Source: JAJEFO01 sp009843725 (GTDB lineage Bacteria; Pseudomonadota; Alphaproteobacteria; Rhodobacterales; Rhodobacteraceae). From it: DNA of 64,000 nucleotides. This document shows, piece after piece, positions 56,724 to 64,000 of this stretch. The notes under the pieces are model-generated. The model made no database searches and was not told the origin of the DNA. It saw nothing but the letters and a program-made list of their open reading frames with translations. Numbering within the stretch: the stretch's first letter is position 1; every line of letters begins with the position of its first letter. Both the position numbers and the translations under genes were made by a program. The stretch spans positions 434,001 to 498,000 of the forward strand of contig CBDEUJ010000003.1 in NCBI GenBank assembly GCA_965243215.1. Direction: 5' to 3'.

Positions 56724-58931
56724 TCACATCCACTCCGAATCGCGGGCGTCTTCCGGGGCGCAACGCGACGTGTCTTCCGGGAAGGTGCCGTCCTGTTCCG
56801 TCGAGCCGGATTCGGCCCTGGCAGGCGCCTTGTCCTTCAGTCCCGGCACCTTCCCGTCAGGCGATTCCGCCGCACGTGATCCGGCGCGCCGCGCCTTGCG
56901 CCCAACTTTCCTTCCGGGCCTGCCGCCCGCCGGCGCGTCCGCTTGCGGCCCTTCGGGCGGGGGCAGCGCCAGGACCTCCTGCAACGCGGCCGGCTCCGGC
57001 GGCACGCCGGTCCCGCCCTGACTGTCGTCGCGGAGCGCCTTGCCGGATTTCGGCGGCATGCCTGGCCCGGCGGGGCCTTTCGAATTAAGCGCCTCTCCGG
57101 GCCCTTTCGGCGCCGGGACCGCAACTGCGTCACCGCCGTCCGGACCCGCAGCGTCGCTCCCCTCAGCACCCGCGACAGCGGCCGGTTCACCCTCGCGCGG
57201 CACGAACCGCGCGGCGGCGGCGGGCCGCTTCACGTATCTCAGCCGGATCGAGGCGACCGGGAAAGGGCCGGGGAACTTGAGGTAGCCCGAGAGGTTCCTG
57301 AGCCGCATGATCTCGGAGGGCAGCGCCAGCGCCCGGAGCTCGCGGCGCGGCGTCAGGCTCACGCCGTCCCTGATCGTGTTCGCGCCATAGGAGAAGCCCT
57401 CGGCCACCTCCTCGACCTCGCTCCGCCCGAGGCTGTCCGCCGACCACTGCGCGGTGTCCCGGTCGGGCGCGGCCAGCACCACGCGGGTGCCGCAGAGCCC
57501 GGAGATCGTCTCCGCCCCGTTCCGCCCGTAGAGGTCGCGGAGCGCGGAGGCGACCTGGACGCCGAGCACGAAGCAGCCGCCGAACTGGCGGGATTCGGCA
57601 AGGCCGGGCTGCAGCGACGGCACCTGGTGCAGCGTGGGCAGCTCGTCGAGGATCACCCAGATCCGCCGCCCCTCGTCCTGCTCCAGCGAGAGGAGCGCGT
57701 TGACCGCGATCTCCAGCCATGTCGAGATCAGGCCCCGGATGCTCGCGTGCTGGTCGCCGCGCGAGGTGAGGAAGAGGAACCCCTCGCCGCCCTCCCTGGC
57801 GACCCACTCGCGGATCGAGAAGGGCCTGCCCTGGTCGGGCAGGAGCTCCAGCGCGGATAGGTTGGCGGTCAGCATCGCGCGCACAGAGAGCGCGGTCTTC
57901 GGGTTCTCGGGATCGACGATGGACTGGGCGACCGTGCCCTCCATCGCCTCGGCCAGTGCCGTCAGGTCGGTCTTCAGCAGGTGGTCGACCAGCACCGCGT
58001 TCCGGGTCTCGCCCCGCTGGCGAAGCACGCCCGCCCCGTTGGAGAAGAGCTGGCGCGCCGCCGTCACCCAGAACGGGTCCACGGTGTCCTTCTGCTGGGG
58101 AATGAGCGCGGCGGCCATCATGTCGAAGTCGCGGGGGTCCCGCGCCTCGAGGAAGGGCGACCAGCGGGGCGCCCTTGCGTCGAGGGGATTCATCAGCACG
58201 TCGCGGGAGGGATCGAGGAAGGCGCGCGTGTAGGACCCCATCTTGTCGTAGATCACGCAGCGCTCGCCGCGCGCGCGGACCTGGGCGACCAGGTCCGAGA
58301 TCAGCACCGTCTTGCCGGACCCGGTGGTGCCAGAGACGATGGTGTGCTGGGTCTCGACCCTCTCCGGGTACGAGATCCCGGCGATCGAGTAGGGACGGAT
58401 TCTCCCGGCTCCCGGCAGCATGGCCAGGACGCGCTCGCGCGGCGGCGTCACCCGTCGGCGCAGCTGTGCGGCCGTCACCATCTCGGCACCCCGGATCCGC
58501 CTCAGCCGCCCGAGCCGGACGCCGCGCCACCAGAACGCGGCGAGGAACAGCGCGACCATCCCGGCGCCCGCCATGGCGCCCAGGCGCGCGCCCGACAGGA
58601 TCGTGTCCAGGATCCTCTGCCGCGCCTGCAGCGCGGGGACCGTGGCGGCGATGTCGCGGATCCGGAGCGCGCGTCGCGTGCCGTCGGAGAGGCGGACCTC
58701 CTGGCCCGAATCGGGCCTGTAGCCGATCGCGAGCTTCACCTCGGCGAGCGTCACCATCCCGGCGGCGTACAGCTCCGCCCCGGACGTGCTTCGCCAGAGC
58801 GTGAAGGTTGGCACGGCCACGACGGACAGGGCCGAGAGGAACAGCGCCGCCCGGAGGAGCTGGCCCCACATGCGCAGCCCGTGGAACACGGTCTGCCCGC
58901 CACGGAGCGTGCTGCCGCCGATGCCTCTCAT
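56724..58931 (-). CDS. traD: Type IV coupling protein (VirD4/TraD family)
   Basis: A 735-residue protein. Two N-terminal membrane segments (about 25-45 and 115-135), a Walker A VSGTTGSGKTVLISDL near 195-210, and Walker B WVILDELPTLHQVPSLQ, followed by a Pro/Ala/Gly-rich ~170-residue C-terminal tail. It links the relaxase-DNA complex to the secretion channel. Immediately upstream of the relaxase gene. Confidence 0.93.
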   Translation of the reverse strand: MRGIGGSTLRGGQTVFHGLRMWGQLLRAALFLSALSVVAVPTFTLWRSTSGAELYAAGMVTLAEVKLAIGYRPDSGQEVRLSDGTRRALRIRDIAATVPALQARQRILDTILSGARLGAMAGAGMVALFLAAFWWRGVRLGRLRRIRGAEMVTAAQLRRRVTPPRERVLAMLPGAGRIRPYSIAGISYPERVETQHTIVSGTTGSGKTVLISDLVAQVRARGERCVIYDKMGSYTRAFLDPSRDVLMNPLDARAPRWSPFLEARDPRDFDMMAAALIPQQKDTVDPFWVTAARQLFSNGAGVLRQRGETRNAVLVDHLLKTDLTALAEAMEGTVAQSIVDPENPKTALSVRAMLTANLSALELLPDQGRPFSIREWVAREGGEGFLFLTSRGDQHASIRGLISTWLEIAVNALLSLEQDEGRRIWVILDELPTLHQVPSLQPGLAESRQFGGCFVLGVQVASALRDLYGRNGAETISGLCGTRVVLAAPDRDTAQWSADSLGRSEVEEVAEGFSYGANTIRDGVSLTPRRELRALALPSEIMRLRNLSGYLKFPGPFPVASIRLRYVKRPAAAARFVPREGEPAAVAGAEGSDAAGPDGGDAVAVPAPKGPGEALNSKGPAGPGMPPKSGKALRDDSQGGTGVPPEPAALQEVLALPPPEGPQADAPAGGRPGRKVGRKARRAGSRAAESPDGKVPGLKDKAPARAESGSTEQDGTFPEDTSRCAPEDARDSEWM

Positions 58932-59182
58932 GCGAGTCTCCCTTCCTCAGCCAAGCTTCGGGTCCGGCGCGGACACACGGGACCGCGCGGTGACACGACC
59001 CGAGGCGTGCCACCGTCGATGCCACCGATGCGGGGCTCGCCCGCGGTCGCGCGCCACGCCTCCCGGAGCGGGAGTGCGGCCGGAGGCCTAGCGAACGGGT
59101 CCGGGCCGGAGAGGGCCGTGGCCGGACCTGGGAACCGCTGCCGGAACTCCCCCCGGCGCTTCCGCCCGCGCGACAGGAGGAC

Positions 59183-59569
59183 ATGGCAATGAAACGAACG
59201 ATTCCCGACCCGGACAGCGATCCGGCCAACGGACCGACTGCAAAAGCCGTCAGGCCCCGGATCACCCGGACCGAGCGCGCGATCGTGCTTGCAGGCGTGA
59301 TCATCGCGATGGCCTGCACCGCGTTCTCCGCTTTCTTCGGCGTCGGCATGGATTTCGTCGGCATCCTCTGGCTTGCCGCTGTCGCCTGGACCGTCGTCTC
59401 CTCGCTGGCCCTTGCGCTCCGGCGCGGGCTTCGCCACGGCGACTGGTCGGCCTTCCGCCGCCGCCGCCTGCCCGACTGGCGCGACGAGCGGATCGACGCC
59501 GCGACGGAATCTGGACAGTACGCCCACCTTTCCATCGCCGAAGAGCACGATCGCCTCATGCGCGACTGA
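59183..59569 (+). CDS. Small membrane protein inside the tra region, opposite strand
   Basis: A 128-residue protein with two membrane segments (about 32-52 and 58-80) and a charged C-terminus (DWSAFRRRRLPDWRDERID). GGAGG lies seven bases before the ATG at 59183. It is divergent from traD and convergent with traG. Possibly an entry-exclusion or regulatory protein; no motif proves this. Confidence 0.6.
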   Translation: MAMKRTIPDPDSDPANGPTAKAVRPRITRTERAIVLAGVIIAMACTAFSAFFGVGMDFVGILWLAAVAWTVVSSLALALRRGLRHGDWSAFRRRRLPDWRDERIDAATESGQYAHLSIAEEHDRLMRD

Positions 59570-59639
59570 CGGACCGTCACTCCTGGCCGGTCCGGCGCCC
59601 AAATGGTGGTCGACGGTCGTCACAATTGGCGGAACACGC

Positions 59640-62594
59640 TCAACGGTCACTGCGCCACGGCCTCCGGGCTCCGCGCGGACGAGCGTCCGCCGCGTCGCCT
59701 TCCTCCGCCTCGCCCCCTGTCCCGTCCGGTGCCTCTCCCGGCGCTCCGTCCGGCGCCGCGTTGCCCGCCGTGCCGAAGAGCCGCCCGGCGAGCCAGCCGC
59801 CGATGACGGGCACGCTCTCAGTCGCGTGCTCCGCGAAGGGCCTGTCCGTCTCTGCGGCAACGCCCGCACGGCCGCCGGCAACCTCGTTCCGCGTCACCGT
59901 CTCCCGCGCGGTTCGTTCCGCGCCTGTGGCCGAGATGCCGGTCTCCGCCGCGACCCTTTTGCGCGCCGCTGCCTCTTCCGTCCCGCCCGGCTCCGGCACC
60001 CCGGCGTCGGCTGCCCTGTCCCGCACGCCGCCCGACCAGCCGGTGTAGGAGAGGCCGGTCTCCGTCGCGTATGCCTCCCGCGCCTCGCCGGCGGCCTCGC
60101 CGTACGCCTCCGCGCCCATGCTCGCCGACGGAGCGGGGCCGGCGGGCGCGGGATAGTGCGCGGCGATGAAGGCCGCGGCCTGCTCCCTCAACTCCTCCGC
60201 GTCCTCCGGCGTCTGCGGCGAGGCGATGCGCATCGCGCCCGCTGCGCCGATCGCACGCCCGTCAGCGCCCGGACGCTCCGACAGCCAGGCGAAGAAGGGC
60301 TGGCCGAGCTCGCGCTCGATCGCCTGCGCGTCCGAGCGCACCTGCGCCGCCTGCTCGGTCCAGCTCTCCGATTCCTGCCGCGCCATCACCGCCCGCTCCT
60401 GGAAGCTCCGCATGCGGGTGACGTTCGCCGACAGGCCCTCCTCCAGGCTCGCGAGCTCCGAATCTCCCGTCTGGGCGGACCAGCGTCTCGACGCCTCCTC
60501 GACCCGGCCCCAGGATTCGGTCACGCCGTGCTGCCGGTCGTACTCGCGCATCCGGTTCCAGGCGTCCGATTCGATGGCCTGGCCGCGCCACAGGACCGAG
60601 CCGTCCGCGCCGACCTTCGCCACGAGGTCCAGGCCGCCGCCGACCTTCGCCTCCGCAGTCAGGTTCATGGCCTGGCTCGTGGTGATGCCCCCGACCTCGG
60701 CCAGCTTCTCCACATGGCTCGCAAGCTCCTGCGCCTGGCGCGATTCGCTCTCCGTGACGCCGTGCGCGTGCGCCTCCCCCGTGCTCACGTCATGGCTGTA
60801 GCGCTCGACCAGCGCGGTGGCGTCCGTCGCCGCCGCGCTCCGCGCCATGCCCGCCTCGGCCGACCAGTGCCGCGACCGGCCCTGAGCCTCCGCCGCCCGG
60901 GTCTCGTGCGAGGTGGCGAGCGATTCGGAGAGCCGCACCCCGGCGGCGGGTATCCGGCTCGTGGCCGCGCCCGCGTCCGCCACCACCGTGCCGTCACCCG
61001 TGACCGTCATCGCCGCGCCCATGGGCGCAAAGCCGGTGTAGCGGCCCTCGTCGACATGGGCCGAGGTCCGGACCTGGCGCCCCTCCAGGGTCGCGAAGCG
61101 GTGCACGTCCTGCGCCGTGCTCGCGAGCGAGAGGTTGCCCGTGGTGCCCTCGTGCGCGGCGGAGGAGGCCGCGTCCTGCCCGACCGCGAGCACGGAGGTG
61201 GCGAGCACCGTGGCCTTGGCCATGCCGTAGGCGAGCGCTGCCGCGAGGAACGGCACCGACATCGAGAGATACCCCGACATCACAGCGACGTCCGCCGCGA
61301 CCGCGCGGATCCCGGCCTGGGCGACCAGCGAGATGCCCACGTCGCCGCCCGGCATGGTCGCGGCCGCCTGCATGCGCTCGGCGGCCTCGCCCATGGAGAT
61401 GCGGTGGAGGATCGCGTAGAGGGGTCCCCAGGACTGGAGCCAGACCAGCCCCGTGAAGTAGGAGCGGAAGATCGCGGTTCCCGCCGGGGTCAGCATGAGC
61501 AGCACCGCCATGGGGAACGCGCCCACGTAGAGGCATTCGAAGACGATCCGGAGAAGCGGCACCCAGGTCTCGGCCTGCCGCCCTATGGCCCTGTAGGCCG
61601 ACACGGTCTGGGCCTCGGCCCTCGCGTCCGTGTAGGATCGGAGCGCGGCGGCATTGCCCGCCTCGGCGGCCCACTGCTCGCCCGCGTCGTGGACGGCGTT
61701 CAGGACCATCTGCTGGCGCATGATCTCGCCCGCCGCGCGCGAGGCCCCGATCAGGAAGTCGTGCGCGGCGGGAAGGGCCGCGAGCAGCTCGGCCCGGGCC
61801 AGCGCGTCCGTCCGCGCGCCCGGGAAGATCCGTCTTCCGAAGACCGTTCCCGCGCGCGCGATCTCGGCGTTCCACTGCGCGTTCAGCCGCGCCGCGCCGT
61901 CCCGGCAGGTGACGACCTGGCGGTCGAGCGTCGTGGCGCCGGTCCCGGACACGGCGCCCCGGGTCGCGAGCTCGAACATGCGCGCGGGCGAAGCCCCGGC
62001 GGACGGCGTGCCCGCCGCCGTCACGAGCGACCAGAGGTCGGTCGATTCGCGTAGGTCGTCCGCCGTGACGTGGCCGAGCAGCAGCGCGTGGAACACGCAC
62101 TGGCGCGCGTAGCTCCGGAGGTTCCGCGCGAAGACCGCGTCGGTCACCTTCAGCCGCGTCGCCCTGTCGGCGAGCCTTGCCCCGAAGATCATGCCGTGGC
62201 GCCGGTAGCGGAGGTCGTTCGGCAGCGCGAAGGCCTGCTCGGTCAGCCGCGTCAGCCCGTCCCCGACCTCGCTGGTCAGGGACGCGAAGAGCGCGAGCCC
62301 CATCGGCACGTTCGCGACCACGGCCGGCGCCAGGGCGGGGTCGAGCCGGTCGACGACGCGCACGGTCGCCTTCGGCACGATCATCGCGCCCCAGACGGCG
62401 GCGAACAGGAGCACCCACTTCCCGTTGTCCCGCCACGAGCCGCCGAAGGCGGTGCGCATCAGGATCCAGGCGAGCCCGGCCATGCCGGCGAGCTGGGCGA
62501 GGTTGACGTAAGCCCCGCCGCCGGTGATGACGGCCACCGCGTTCAGGAGGTCGACCAGGTAGGTCCCGCCGCCGAGGGTGAAGATCTCGAACAT
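59640..62594 (-). CDS. traG: F-type mating-pair protein TraG
   Basis: A 984-residue protein. The N-terminal ~400-residue region with several membrane segments (MFEIFTLGGGTYLVDLLNAV and later PMAVLLMLTPAGTAIFRSYFTGLVWLQSWGP) matches TraG_N; a long soluble Ala/Glu-rich C-terminus follows. In F-type systems TraG stabilises mating pairs and takes part in entry exclusion. It ends 71 bases from the converging small membrane gene. Confidence 0.88.
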   Translation of the reverse strand: MFEIFTLGGGTYLVDLLNAVAVITGGGAYVNLAQLAGMAGLAWILMRTAFGGSWRDNGKWVLLFAAVWGAMIVPKATVRVVDRLDPALAPAVVANVPMGLALFASLTSEVGDGLTRLTEQAFALPNDLRYRRHGMIFGARLADRATRLKVTDAVFARNLRSYARQCVFHALLLGHVTADDLRESTDLWSLVTAAGTPSAGASPARMFELATRGAVSGTGATTLDRQVVTCRDGAARLNAQWNAEIARAGTVFGRRIFPGARTDALARAELLAALPAAHDFLIGASRAAGEIMRQQMVLNAVHDAGEQWAAEAGNAAALRSYTDARAEAQTVSAYRAIGRQAETWVPLLRIVFECLYVGAFPMAVLLMLTPAGTAIFRSYFTGLVWLQSWGPLYAILHRISMGEAAERMQAAATMPGGDVGISLVAQAGIRAVAADVAVMSGYLSMSVPFLAAALAYGMAKATVLATSVLAVGQDAASSAAHEGTTGNLSLASTAQDVHRFATLEGRQVRTSAHVDEGRYTGFAPMGAAMTVTGDGTVVADAGAATSRIPAAGVRLSESLATSHETRAAEAQGRSRHWSAEAGMARSAAATDATALVERYSHDVSTGEAHAHGVTESESRQAQELASHVEKLAEVGGITTSQAMNLTAEAKVGGGLDLVAKVGADGSVLWRGQAIESDAWNRMREYDRQHGVTESWGRVEEASRRWSAQTGDSELASLEEGLSANVTRMRSFQERAVMARQESESWTEQAAQVRSDAQAIERELGQPFFAWLSERPGADGRAIGAAGAMRIASPQTPEDAEELREQAAAFIAAHYPAPAGPAPSASMGAEAYGEAAGEAREAYATETGLSYTGWSGGVRDRAADAGVPEPGGTEEAAARKRVAAETGISATGAERTARETVTRNEVAGGRAGVAAETDRPFAEHATESVPVIGGWLAGRLFGTAGNAAPDGAPGEAPDGTGGEAEEGDAADARPRGARRPWRSDR

Positions 62595-62606
62595 CGTCCG
62601 ACGCGC

Positions 62607-64000
62607 CTACCGGGATCCGGCCCCGGCGCCACCGCGCGCGAAGGCGAGAGCGGCCCTGAGGTCGGCGGAGAGCGCGCCCGCGAGCTCGGTCTCGATCAGC
62701 CTGAGCTTCTCCACCACGGCGAGCGCGGTGTTGAGCCGCTGCAGCCCCTGGTTGCGGTGGCGCGCCAGCGCGATGCGGTTCGTCCTCAGACCCTCGCGCC
62801 AGCGCCGCAGCTGTTCGCCGTCGGCGATGTCCAGCGTCCCCGCGCGCTCCTCCACCGTGCGGTGCAGGTCCGTGATCCAGACCTGCATGACGTCGAGCGC
62901 CACGGCCTCGGCGAGGGCGTCCATCTCCTGGTCGATCACCGCGCCCCGGTAGGCCGCCGCCGCGTTGGCGACCCGGTAGACGGGCAAAGTGGTGAGGTTG
63001 ACGAGACCCAGCGCCTCCGGCGGCGGGACCGTGTCCGTCCGCACCGCGTCGACGAGGTCGCGCAGGAGTTCCGCAACGCGGGCGCGGAACCCGCGGTTCG
63101 GGGGAATCGCCACCGTGCCGAGCGTCGGGTTCAGGCAGCGGGCCGTCTCGTCGCAGCGGTAGACCGGCAGCGCGCCGCCGCCCTCCATCAGGACCTCGGT
63201 CACGCGGCGGTCCAGCGCCAGCGGCTCCAGGATCCGGACGCGCGGCCCGGCCGCGTCGGCATCGGACACGGGCGCGGTGACGATCAGCGTTCCGGTGACC
63301 GCCATGGCGAACTCGGCAAGCTGGGTGTCGCCCGCGAGGAAGGACGACGCCCGGATCGCCTTCCAGGCGTAGTTGACGTTGACCGGCACCTGGTCGGCCA
63401 TCGGCCCGGAGGCCGAGGCGAGCGTCGAGTGGCGCCTTCCTTCCGAGCCGCAGCCGTGACGCGCTGCCGCGTAGTCGGAGAAGATCCCCTGGCTCGTGCC
63501 GATCGCGGCGCAGATGGAGGCCGAGGCCCGGTCGTTCCGCGCCCACGCGGCACCGACGAGCGCCTGCGCGGTCTCGCAGCTGTTCAGGTTCTGGCTGTTG
63601 ACCCACTGCGCCAGCGCCCGGAGCTTGGCCATGGTCTCGGCGATCACCGGCGAGATGGTCTCCAGCGCCAGCTCGAAGGCGAAGCCGACCGCGTTCTGCG
63701 CCACGGCACGGCCGAAGGCCACGAGCTGGTCGGAGTTGATGAAGGAGAAGGCCCCGGCGAAGGCGTCGATGCCGCCGCAGCCGGCGCGGAACGAGGGCAG
63801 GCTCACGGTCGCCACCTGCTCCGAGCGCACCGGCGCGCGGAGATAGAGGTTGCCGAGCGTCCAGTGGCCCGAGGCCTGTCCCTGGAACGCCGTGGGACCG
63901 GTGGTGTTGACAGCCGCGCCCTGCCAGAAGCGGTTCATCTCGGAGAGCACGTCGGCACGGGCGGGCGCGACAGGCATCAATGCGAGCGCCACGGCCGCCA
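62607..64000 (-). CDS. traH: F-type pilus assembly protein TraH, 5' end cut by window edge
   Basis: TraH (about 461 residues visible): DVLSEMNRFWQGAAVNTTGP after a signal-peptide core (ALALMPVAPARA), FRAGCGGIDAFAGAFSFINSDQL (diagnostic Cys-Gly-Gly), NSCETAQALVGA, and the C-terminal ARHRNQGLQRLNTALAVVEKL. The GTG at 63992 lies inside the signal peptide and the frame stays open to the edge, so the true start is outside. Periplasmic pilus assembly component; 12 bases upstream of traG. Confidence 0.9.
   Translation of the reverse strand, partial: AAVALALMPVAPARADVLSEMNRFWQGAAVNTTGPTAFQGQASGHWTLGNLYLRAPVRSEQVATVSLPSFRAGCGGIDAFAGAFSFINSDQLVAFGRAVAQNAVGFAFELALETISPVIAETMAKLRALAQWVNSQNLNSCETAQALVGAAWARNDRASASICAAIGTSQGIFSDYAAARHGCGSEGRRHSTLASASGPMADQVPVNVNYAWKAIRASSFLAGDTQLAEFAMAVTGTLIVTAPVSDADAAGPRVRILEPLALDRRVTEVLMEGGGALPVYRCDETARCLNPTLGTVAIPPNRGFRARVAELLRDLVDAVRTDTVPPPEALGLVNLTTLPVYRVANAAAAYRGAVIDQEMDALAEAVALDVMQVWITDLHRTVEERAGTLDIADGEQLRRWREGLRTNRIALARHRNQGLQRLNTALAVVEKLRLIETELAGALSADLRAALAFARGGAGAGSR

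Noticed and set aside
59373..63606. Long frames opposite or out of phase with traG and traH
   Set aside because: Explained by third-position GC bias of traG and traH; no recognisable motif.

Overview
This is a GC-rich window dominated by a conjugative element (plasmid or ICE). Gene families and codon style suggest an alphaproteobacterial host; no rRNA, tRNA or housekeeping gene is present to fix the taxon. The right end (53.2-64 kb) carries transfer genes read right to left: a truncated traH, traG, a VirD4/TraD-type coupling protein, a MobF (TraI/TrwC) relaxase and a ribbon-helix-helix protein. The left edge holds the C-terminal part of a tyrosine recombinase, as expected at the end of an integrative element.

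The backbone (17.9-44.6 kb, + strand, very GC-rich) is a string of plasmid/ICE maintenance genes: a PAPS-reductase-like PP-loop protein, a MoxR ATPase with a DUF3150-like protein and a VWA protein, ParB, a GHKL ATPase, DUF6573, a strawberry-notch methyltransferase-helicase, a SLOG-fold protein, SSB, NADAR, a Toprim primase-like protein, DUF4326 and a DUF2493 protein. Three backbone genes carry an in-frame stop or a frameshift. A long intergenic module is duplicated at 41.9-43.7 kb, and each copy ends exactly at a start codon.

Accessory genes of visibly lower GC sit in and around the backbone. Left cargo (1.9-17.4 kb): an HNH protein, an IS66 remnant, a frameshifted unknown gene, a ubiquitin-like operon (Ubl, E2, JAB-E1, trypsin-like protease) whose protease is split by an IS1634-family element with a visible target duplication, an XRE regulator, a papain-like cysteine peptidase with a small partner, and a membrane protein with two metallo-beta-lactamase (MBL) fold proteins. 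Single-gene cargo: a SIR2-domain protein (28.8 kb) and a PIN-domain protein (35.5 kb).

Right cargo (47.3-53.1 kb) is the most striking locus: a tight operon of an MBL-fold protein, an E2-E1-JAB triple fusion, a patatin-like phospholipase and a trypsin-like protease. It resembles a type II CBASS locus (Cap2, Cap3 and a patatin effector), but no CD-NTase is present and an MBL protein occupies that position. Both ubiquitin-like operons end in a trypsin-like serine protease. The 2.8 kb before the right cargo is essentially gene-free and holds long GCGCAATGCGC palindromes and interspersed repeats.
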